DNA of 5,196 nt, taken from NCBI GenBank assembly GCA_017543165.1, contig JAFYGL010000267.1, positions 1-5,196 on the forward strand, written 5' to 3'. Of the stretch, positions 1-5,196 are shown piece after piece; the stretch's first letter is position 1; the number at the start of each line of letters is the position of its first letter. The notes beneath the pieces are model-generated. The model worked only from the letters and a program-made list of their open reading frames with translations, was not told the origin of the DNA and ran no database searches. This DNA is from Victivallales bacterium (GTDB lineage: Bacteria; Verrucomicrobiota; Lentisphaeria; Oligosphaerales; Oligosphaeraceae). A program made the translations under genes and the position numbers.

Positions 1-811
1 ATGTTGTCTGGATGCAGAGTACGGCCTGTGCCGCCACCTGACGCCACTGAGAAGTACTTCTTGCCGCGCTCGACGCATTCCTTCTTGTATGTGCCAGCGA
101 CTGGGTGCTGGAAACGTGTCGGGTTGGTGGAGTTGCCTGTGATTGACACGTCAACCTTCTCTTTCCACATGATTGCGACGCCTTCGCGCACATCATCCGC
201 GCCATAGCAGCGAACAGCGGCCTTTGGGCCGTCGCTGAACGGAGTTTCCTTGACGATGCGGAGTTTGCCAGTGCTGTAGTTGAATTTGGTTTCAACGTAG
301 GTGAAGCCATTGATACGGCTGATGATGTATGCCGCGTTCTTGCCCAAACCGTTCAGACAGACCTTAAGAGGCTCCTTGCGGACCTTGTTGGCCTTCTTTG
401 CGATGCCGATTGCACCTTCCGCCGCGGCGAATGATTCGTGGCCTGCCAGGAAGCAGAAGCACTTCGTTTCCTCACGGAGCAGCATTGCGCCCAGATTGCC
501 ATGGCCAAGTCCCACCTTGCGGTCGTCTGCGACGGAGCCTGGGATGCAGAATGCCTGAAGCCCCTCGCCGATTGCCTCGGCTGCGTCAGCGGCCTTGCGG
601 CAGCCCTTCTTGATGGCGATTGCGGCGCCTACCGTGTATGCCCACTTTGCATTCTCGAAGCATATCTTCTGGATGCCTTCGGTGATTTCGTAGGGGTTGA
701 AGCCCTTTGCCTGCAGATTTCCAGGCATTCCTCGATGGAGTTGATGCCATATTTCTTAAGGACAGCCAGAATCTGTGGCTCGCGGCGTTCGTATGATTCA
801 AACAGTGCCAT
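1..811 (-). CDS. GGGtGRT-family protein, 3' end cut by the window, with an apparent frameshift
   Basis: I recognise this as the GGGtGRT family, a protein of roughly 330 residues and unknown biochemical role, by its N-terminus (MALFESYERREPQILAVL), its middle (AWAYTVGAAIAIKKGC-like, then AGHESFAAAEGAIGIA), the stretch VSITGNSTNPTRFQHPVAGT, and the motif GGGTGRT at about residues 259-265 (bases 18-38). The start at 811 has a GGAG ribosome binding site eight bases upstream. Codons 1-33 read in one frame (811-713). From 710 to 3 the family sequence continues for 236 codons in another frame, so one base is missing around 710-713; the uninterrupted first frame would give only a 60-residue product. 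No other frame break was found. About 270 codons are inside the window and some 60 are missing beyond base 1. It has no signal peptide or membrane segment, so it is probably cytoplasmic. It lies 12 bases after the NifU-like gene and is surely co-transcribed with it. Family assignment is strong; function is unknown. Confidence 0.9.
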
Positions 812-819
812 TGTATTTT

Positions 820-823
820 CTCC
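820..823 (-). promoter_or_regulatory. Ribosome binding site of the GGGtGRT gene
   Basis: GGAG lies eight bases before the ATG at 811 and directly follows the TAA stop of the NifU-like gene (824-826), giving TAAGGAG. This supports both the start choice and translational coupling of the two genes. Confidence 0.8.
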
Positions 824-1522
824 TTATGCCTTGCGTGGATCAATGCTCTTGACTGCGCCATCTTCAGCAGTGGTGCGGCCATACCTACCTGTTGCCTTCT
901 CGAGCGCCTCGTTGGCGTCCATTCCAGCCTTGATGTTCTCCATCATCACGCCCAGTTTGACGTACTCGTAGCCGATGATTTCATTGTTCTTGTCCAGGAA
1001 GATCTGCTTCACATAGCCTTCTGCCATTTCCAGATAGCGTGCGCCCTTCTCCTGTGTGCCGTACATTGTGCCCACCTGGGAGCGCAGTCCCTTGCCAAGG
1101 TCCTCAAGGCCTGCGCCGATGGCGAGGCCGTTTTCGGAGAAGGCGGATTGTGTGCGCCCGTAGGCGATCTGGAGGAACAGCTCTCTCATTGCGGTGTTGA
1201 TTGCATCGCAGACCAGGTCGGTGTTAAGCGCCTCCAGGATGGTCTTTCCTGGAAGGATTTCAGCGGCCATTGCCGCGGAGTGTGTCATTCCGCTGCATCC
1301 CAGTGTTTCCACAAGGGCCTCTTTGATTACGCCGTTCTTCACGTTCAAGGTCAATTTGCAGGCGCCCTGCTGGGGTGCGCACCAGCCCACTCCGTGAGTG
1401 AAGCCTGAAATGTCCTTGATTTCCTTTGCAGTTGTCCACTTGCCTTCCTGCGGAATCGGGGCGGCGCCGTGTTTGCAGCCCTGAGCCACGCAGCACATTT
1501 GCTCTACTTCGTGTGTGTTCAT
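824..1522 (-). CDS. NifU/IscU-like iron-sulfur cluster assembly scaffold protein
   Basis: A 232-residue protein whose central part resembles the NifU/IscU N-terminal scaffold fold: a beta strand pair (KLTLNVKNGVIKEALVET), then GCSGMTHSAAMAAEILPGKT with Cys76, then the ILEALN segment and Cys105. Other cysteines are Cys10, Cys11 and Cys16 near the N-terminus and Cys48 and Cys55 in a WCAPQQGAC segment. In the known family, three cysteines hold a nascent Fe-S cluster; here Cys76 and Cys105, with Cys48 or Cys55, are plausible ligands, but that is inference. At 232 residues it is longer than IscU (about 130), with extra N- and C-terminal parts, and it lacks a membrane segment. The start at 1522 is preferred over an in-frame GTG at 1564 because AGGAAA precedes it at ideal spacing and the extra 14 residues are unlike the family. 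The GGGtGRT gene follows 12 bases downstream, a pairing I know from other genomes. No IscS, SufBCD or nif genes are visible, so it should not be called iscU or nifU. Confidence 0.9.
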   Translation of the reverse strand: MNTHEVEQMCCVAQGCKHGAAPIPQEGKWTTAKEIKDISGFTHGVGWCAPQQGACKLTLNVKNGVIKEALVETLGCSGMTHSAAMAAEILPGKTILEALNTDLVCDAINTAMRELFLQIAYGRTQSAFSENGLAIGAGLEDLGKGLRSQVGTMYGTQEKGARYLEMAEGYVKQIFLDKNNEIIGYEYVKLGVMMENIKAGMDANEALEKATGRYGRTTAEDGAVKSIDPRKA

Positions 1523-1528
1523 CAAGTT

Positions 1529-1534
1529 TTTCCT
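1529..1534 (-). promoter_or_regulatory. Ribosome binding site deciding the NifU-like start
   Basis: AGGAAA lies six to eight bases before the ATG at 1522. The alternative in-frame GTG at 1564 has no comparable purine-rich site, so translation most likely begins at 1522. Confidence 0.7.
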
Positions 1535-1553
1535 AGTTATTTGTATTGTCCCA

Positions 1554-1573
1554 CGCCTGGACACAGCCAGGCG
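1554..1573 (-). promoter_or_regulatory. GC-rich perfect hairpin in the leader of the NifU-like operon
   Basis: Seven perfect base pairs (CGCCTGG with CCAGGCG) enclose a six-base loop (CTGTGT on the minus strand), ending 31 bases before the NifU-like start. No T-tract follows on either strand, so it does not look like an intrinsic terminator. It could be an operator dyad, an RNA element in the 5' leader, or chance. The rest of the 124-base intergenic region (1523-1646) has a possible -10 element TATATT at 1596-1591, but I find no matching -35 and no clear terminator after the AsmA-like gene. Confidence 0.35.
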
Positions 1574-1646
1574 ACTTCATAAAACGCGGAAATATAATTC
1601 CCTACTTCTCCTTTTCCATACTGGACGGCATTTTTTTATGCGCAAG

Positions 1647-4600
1647 TCACTCCCCGCCTATGAGCTTGGACAGGAATGAGCCGATCTCCCATTTCGCCTC
1701 TTTGCGTGGTCCCTTCAACTGCGCGAAGAACGAGCCAGTCAGTGGTCTGAAAATAAGGGAAAGGATATTTATCTTATGCAAAAGCCTGCTATCGACAGTG
1801 AAGTCCACATAATCCTGGTCCCACAGGTACTGTCCATGTCCCTGCAAAGTCAGCAGTGTTCCGTCCGTCTTGAATTCATTCACCATCAGGCGTGTTCCCA
1901 GGAAGGTCACGCTTGCCTCGGCATTGCTGATTTTTCCAAGATTGGACGTCTTTCCATTGCGGAAGATGTTGCCATTGGTAAAATCAAGTGCCTTCCCCAA
2001 TGCGTTCAGGCCAGGCACGCGCCATATATCGGATTCGGTGAGTGAAATATGGCCGACGCCGTCCAGCTGGCGCGGCACATTGCCCCATCCCAGATGATAC
2101 CGCAATGCGCAGTTAGCTGAAATGACGCCTGGGTAGGTGGCTTTGTCATCCTGGGTGGCAGTCTGCAGTATGCGTTCCAGGGACATGCTCTCGCATTTAC
2201 CGATGAAATCGCCGCACTGCTGGTTCCTGTCGTATGAGAAGCCGCCCGAGAATTTTCCATTCATCATTTTTGAAGTGCCGACGCTGATGCGCACGACGTT
2301 GTTCTTGTATGACCAGTCTCCCTCTATGTCCTCAGCAGTGACATGCATCACAGACAGGCTGTTGGATTTGACTTTGCCTTCGAGTTCCACCTGGTATGGT
2401 TTTACCAGATTGCAGCTTCCCTCGCAATCCAGCACTGTCTTGCTTCCTATTTCGAACGGAGGCAGCGCCTCTTCCAATTCGGGGGCAAGGCTTACAAGCA
2501 GATCTCTCAGCTTCAATGTTCCATTGCAGCGTTCCTGGAAGCTGCAATGAGGCACGCCGCCAGTGGATATCTGGCAGGCCCCCGTCATTTCCATCTGGTC
2601 CAAATCCATTTTGATTTCAGGAAGCAGCACCTCCTCTGGCAGATTCATCTCCAATTTCACGGTGGCGGAGCGGATTTTCTCCTTTTCCCAGATGAAATTC
2701 TTGGCTTCAATGGTGCCATTGCGCAATTCCAGCCCCCAGCTTATTGAGGCATCGTCCGAGAAATAGCGCAGACTAGGAATGCTCACCTTCGGAAAGTCAA
2801 GCGCTCCCCATTTCACGTCCTCCCAGACCTTGGAATAGATTTTTCTCCCCATGGTTGAAAAGATGAAGTTTTCCGCCAGCCTGGGGTCGCCATGCACAAG
2901 CAGGTCGCTTATGTCAATGGCAAAAGGCACCAGGTTTATGCCCAGGTTCAAATACACTTTCTCGCCATTTACCAAGGTGGCGCTTATGTCTTTGAAGGAA
3001 AGCTTCTTGGCGTTCATCTCGAATTTAGCCCCGCCTTCCTTGCAGATCAGCGTGCCATAGCCACAGCCTTCCTGCGCCTTGATGTCGCATGACACAGACC
3101 AGTTTCCATTGGCTGGCACCTTTATTTCAGCATCGCACAAATAAGGCAAAGTGCTGCATCTGAACGGCTCGCAGTACTCTTCCAAGTCAGGTTCAAACCC
3201 CTTGACGCAGTACTTGTGCAGGCGGTCCAGGAATGCGCTGCAACGTCCTGTGCAGAGGATGCTGCCGTTTTCAAGTTCCTGTTTGAAACTGCCTTTCCAT
3301 GCAAGGATATCCGCGGCCATGCCATGTTCTGTCACGCCAAGCGAAACGCCATGGGAGACCTGGATTGTCTTCTTCTCGATGGAATCAAGCACATTGAGTT
3401 CGGCATTGACGGAACCAGCCACATCAGAATTTCCCTTAAGCGAGAATGTCCCGTTCTTGATTGAAAGCCTGCCTTCCCTGTATTCCATAGGGAGGCACAA
3501 TTCGTCTATAGTCCATGTCGCCAATTCGAATCGTGGATGAAGCAGCTGGCACTTCAGCGAAAGTTTTTCTGGCTCCATACTGGAATTCTCCATGCTCAAG
3601 GAGATTTTCGTGCTTTCATCCAGGTTGCTCCTTAAGGCTGCCGGCAGGGAAACGCCCATTGTATCCAGTTTCTTTCCGATGGAGACACTGCCGTTCACGG
3701 AACAAGTCAGGGTGCCGTCGGCGATATTGTAACATGCCTTGCCCGAAAGATTTTCGCTTCCATCGGACGACAGCTTCAGATTGACTTCCTCGAAGTCCAG
3801 CATGTTCTTTTCATAGCGCAGGCGAAAACCGCTTCCTGACACATCTATCCTGCCAAGATACGCCTCTTCAATCTGGCATTCCGCCGAGAAGTTGATTGCA
3901 GCAAGTTCAGGCTTGCAGAACGGCATGTCCAACTTCAGGGCGAGCGGCCTTCTCACAAAAAAGAACTTGCCCATGGACTGCGAGTCCAGGCCTGCCAGGT
4001 GCATTGCAGTGGATGGCAGGATCGTGGCACTTGCCTTGCATGACACCTGCTGCCTTTTCAGGTCGTAGTGCAATTCGCCACGCAGCATTTCATTGCGCCC
4101 CAGGAGCCAAAGCAGTTTCTCCACATCAAAAACATTGTCTTCAAACCTGAAGTTCCCGTGCAACTTTGAGATGAATATGCCTGAAATCTCCGAGTTGGCA
4201 AGAGAAAAACTGCCTGACAACTTGCTGTTTTCCGGCTTGTCCAAATCCGTCTTGACAGACAGATCCAGGAAGCAGTCGTTGTATCCGAAGTCAGCGGACA
4301 TGACATTCTTCAATATGTTCTCCAACGCGGGGCTGGGCTCGCCGCCATCGCTGGCCGGCATGATGGAGGCAAGTTTGTCAAAGGAGGAAAAGTCCTTGAA
4401 CCCCTTTATGCGCCCGTTCAATGTCATGCGTATGCCATTCCACACGGCATAGACACTGCCCTCTATGGTGTCGTCCAAAGTCGTCTGCAATGAAATGCGG
4501 ATTTTTTCCACTTTGACCTCGTCCTTCACCGCAGCAAGCCCCTTGCAATCCAGCGTGCCGTTTTCAATCAACACATATTTTGGCTTGACACGAAGGCAAA

Positions 4601-4922
4601 GCAAGTCCAGCAATTCCAGACGGACCTGCATCCTCGGGATGCTTGCGTCTAAATGGACATTGTCACTGCTGTCAACCAGCCTTACGCCGTATGCCACCAG
4701 GCCTTTCCAAACGCCAACCCTTATGCCGTCAATGGTGCAGTGCCCGATCTTCGTCTTGATTTTCTCCTCGGCATAATTCACTGCCGAGCCTGGAAGACCG
4801 ACAGTCTCAAAATACAAATCAACGAGAACCAGAAAGCAAAGGACAAACAGAACGCCGCGGCTGAAAACACCCTTGAACAACTTGCCCGCTATCCTGCAGA
4901 GATTTTTTAACAGTTTTTTCAT
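1647..4922 (-). CDS. Large AsmA-like (AsmA/TamB/YhdP-type) membrane-anchored periplasmic protein
   Basis: A 1091-residue protein. The N-terminus is basic (several Lys and Arg in residues 2-22), followed by one hydrophobic segment at about residues 23-38; this is an uncleaved signal anchor that would place the rest in the periplasm. The body is long, beta-rich and repetitive in style, with alternating polar and hydrophobic strands (for example GSFSLANSEISGIF and SGKACYNIADGTLTCSVNG). The last 140 or so residues (about 955-1091) look like the AsmA-like C-terminal region: GVGHISLTESDIWRVPGLNA, then LDFTNGNIF, a strand-rich stretch (LLTLQGHGQYLWDQDYVDF) and a terminal PLTGSFFAQLKGPRKEAKW. Proteins of this superfamily form hydrophobic grooves bridging the two membranes and take part in phospholipid transport and outer-membrane integrity; that role is transferred by family, not shown here. 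The start at 4922 has an AGGT site eight bases upstream. Thirty cysteines are unusual (see findings). It starts 42 bases after the tRNA terminator and has no clear promoter of its own. The subfamily cannot be settled from sequence reading. Confidence 0.85.
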   Translation of the reverse strand: MKKLLKNLCRIAGKLFKGVFSRGVLFVLCFLVLVDLYFETVGLPGSAVNYAEEKIKTKIGHCTIDGIRVGVWKGLVAYGVRLVDSSDNVHLDASIPRMQVRLELLDLLCLRVKPKYVLIENGTLDCKGLAAVKDEVKVEKIRISLQTTLDDTIEGSVYAVWNGIRMTLNGRIKGFKDFSSFDKLASIMPASDGGEPSPALENILKNVMSADFGYNDCFLDLSVKTDLDKPENSKLSGSFSLANSEISGIFISKLHGNFRFEDNVFDVEKLLWLLGRNEMLRGELHYDLKRQQVSCKASATILPSTAMHLAGLDSQSMGKFFFVRRPLALKLDMPFCKPELAAINFSAECQIEEAYLGRIDVSGSGFRLRYEKNMLDFEEVNLKLSSDGSENLSGKACYNIADGTLTCSVNGSVSIGKKLDTMGVSLPAALRSNLDESTKISLSMENSSMEPEKLSLKCQLLHPRFELATWTIDELCLPMEYREGRLSIKNGTFSLKGNSDVAGSVNAELNVLDSIEKKTIQVSHGVSLGVTEHGMAADILAWKGSFKQELENGSILCTGRCSAFLDRLHKYCVKGFEPDLEEYCEPFRCSTLPYLCDAEIKVPANGNWSVSCDIKAQEGCGYGTLICKEGGAKFEMNAKKLSFKDISATLVNGEKVYLNLGINLVPFAIDISDLLVHGDPRLAENFIFSTMGRKIYSKVWEDVKWGALDFPKVSIPSLRYFSDDASISWGLELRNGTIEAKNFIWEKEKIRSATVKLEMNLPEEVLLPEIKMDLDQMEMTGACQISTGGVPHCSFQERCNGTLKLRDLLVSLAPELEEALPPFEIGSKTVLDCEGSCNLVKPYQVELEGKVKSNSLSVMHVTAEDIEGDWSYKNNVVRISVGTSKMMNGKFSGGFSYDRNQQCGDFIGKCESMSLERILQTATQDDKATYPGVISANCALRYHLGWGNVPRQLDGVGHISLTESDIWRVPGLNALGKALDFTNGNIFRNGKTSNLGKISNAEASVTFLGTRLMVNEFKTDGTLLTLQGHGQYLWDQDYVDFTVDSRLLHKINILSLIFRPLTGSFFAQLKGPRKEAKWEIGSFLSKLIGGE

Positions 4923-4930
4923 TAGATGTT

Positions 4931-4934
4931 ACCT
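4931..4934 (-). promoter_or_regulatory. Weak ribosome binding site of the AsmA-like gene
   Basis: AGGT lies eight bases before the ATG at 4922. The match is short, but the position is right, and the signal-anchor sequence starting at this ATG supports the choice. Confidence 0.5.
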
Positions 4935-4964
4935 GGGAAACGACAATCCAGTGGAAAATGCATC

Positions 4965-5004
4965 AAAAAAAATGCCCTGTCTCATGAGAAATGGAACAGG
5001 GCAT
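4965..5004 (-). terminator. Intrinsic terminator of the tRNA gene
   Basis: On the minus strand ATGCCCTGT (5004-4996) pairs perfectly with ACAGGGCAT (4980-4972), giving a nine-base-pair stem with a 15-base loop, followed directly by a run of eight T (4972-4965). It begins seven bases after the encoded CCA end of the tRNA. The plus-strand side has no T-run, so it acts in one direction only. Confidence 0.92.
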
Positions 5005-5011
5005 CTGAAAT

Positions 5012-5088
5012 TGGTGGGCTCAGCTGGGCTCGAACCAGCGACCGGACGATTATGAGTCGTCAGCTCTAACCGACTGAGCTATGAGCCC
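5012..5088 (-). tRNA. tRNA with CAT anticodon, most likely tRNA-Ile2 (lysidine-type) rather than elongator tRNA-Met
   Basis: A complete 77-base cloverleaf with an encoded CCA. The acceptor stem is GGGCTCA with TGAGCCC (7 pairs), the D stem GCTC/GAGC, the anticodon stem GACGA/TCGTC with loop CTCATAA, the variable loop CGGTC, and the T stem GCTGG/CCAGC with loop TTCGAGC; the discriminator base is A. The anticodon CAT is at 5054-5052. Initiator tRNA is excluded because the first pair is G-C and the anticodon stem lacks the three G-C pairs. Of the remaining options, the C29-G41 pair, C4-G69 and the TCGTCCGGTCG segment resemble, from memory, bacterial tRNA-Ile2, in which TilS converts the anticodon C to lysidine to read AUA. 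Elongator tRNA-Met remains possible. The tRNA itself is certain; its charging identity is moderately so. Confidence 0.95.
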
Positions 5089-5103
5089 GATTCAATGGCC
5101 GTT

Positions 5104-5131
5104 AATATACGCAACAAGCACCCCATGTCAA
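5104..5131 (-). promoter_or_regulatory. Sigma-70-type promoter of the tRNA gene
   Basis: On the minus strand a perfect -35 TTGACA (5131-5126) is followed after 16 bases by TATATT (5109-5104), five of six matches to the -10 consensus. Transcription would begin near 5097, about nine bases before the mature tRNA 5' end, which fits a short tRNA leader. Confidence 0.8.
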
Positions 5132-5164
5132 ACTACCAAGTCCCATTTTTCCATTTTTTGACTT

Positions 5165-5196
5165 TGGACAGTGGACAGTGGACTGTGGACTGTGGA
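5165..5196. repeat. Heptamer tandem repeat (TGGACAG/TGGACTG), cut by the window edge
   Basis: Four full seven-base units on the plus strand, TGGACAG twice (5165-5178) then TGGACTG twice (5179-5192), and a partial TGGA that reaches the window end. The units differ only at the sixth base (A or T). The array lies 34 bases upstream of the tRNA promoter's -35 element and very probably continues past base 5196. No protein reading is implied. It resembles the short tandem heptamer repeats found between genes in some bacteria. Confidence 0.85.

Noticed and set aside
438..971. Plus-strand open frame of 177 codons.
   Set aside because: It lies opposite the GGGtGRT and NifU-like genes, both of which have clear family sequence, and its translation shows no recognisable domain.
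1523..1564. N-terminal extension of the NifU-like protein from an in-frame GTG at 1564.
   Set aside because: No ribosome binding site precedes it, the added 14 residues are basic and unlike the family, and the ATG at 1522 has a well-placed site.
1533..1580. Possible 15-residue leader peptide just before the NifU-like gene on the minus strand.
   Set aside because: There is no ribosome binding site at a workable distance, and it has no run of regulatory codons; most likely chance.
1633..1644. GCAT-A6-ATGC hairpin after the AsmA-like stop as a terminator.
   Set aside because: The stem is only four pairs, with an A-rich loop on the minus strand and no following T-tract.
4873..5055. Plus-strand open frame of 60 codons ending in GSAGLEPATGRL.
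   Set aside because: The ending is the antisense translation of the tRNA T arm and anticodon region, a common false peptide, and the frame also crosses the terminator and the start of the AsmA-like gene.
5133..5167. Imperfect inverted repeat CCAAGTC...GACTTTGG between the heptamer array and the tRNA promoter.
   Set aside because: It has short arms with a bulge and a 17-base T-rich spacer; too weak to call an element.

Overview
The window holds three protein genes and one tRNA gene, all on the minus strand, so transcription runs from high to low coordinates. In that order they are: a heptamer tandem repeat at the window edge (5165-5196), a strong promoter (5104-5131), a CAT-anticodon tRNA (5012-5088) with an intrinsic terminator (4965-5004), a 1091-residue AsmA-like membrane-anchored protein (1647-4922), a 124-base intergenic region containing a GC-rich hairpin, a NifU-like Fe-S scaffold protein (824-1522), and a GGGtGRT-family protein (1-811) that runs off the window edge. 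I see no convincing gene on the plus strand.

The organism is probably a Gram-negative anaerobe. The large AsmA-like protein implies an inner and an outer membrane, and the NifU-like/GGGtGRT pair is, from memory, mostly seen in anaerobes. Moderate GC, a very large AsmA-like protein and a TGGACAG/TGGACTG repeat together would fit the Verrucomicrobiota/Lentisphaerota (PVC) group. That placement is inference only; the window contains no phylogenetic marker beyond the tRNA.

The last two genes form a tight operon: the scaffold gene's stop codon abuts the GGAG ribosome binding site of the GGGtGRT gene, and the gap is 12 bases. The co-occurrence suggests a shared role in iron-sulfur or redox metabolism, but the function of the GGGtGRT family is not known to me. 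The GGGtGRT gene has one apparent single-base deletion after codon 33 (near 710-713). Its first 33 codons and the following 236 codons lie in different frames yet read as one family member, so this is either a sequence error or a real disruption.

The AsmA-like gene starts 42 bases past the tRNA terminator and probably acts in envelope lipid handling, separately from the downstream operon. It is unusually rich in cysteine. No CRISPR array, transposon, phage gene or defence system is visible. The best candidate for poorly described biology here is the NifU-like/GGGtGRT pair.
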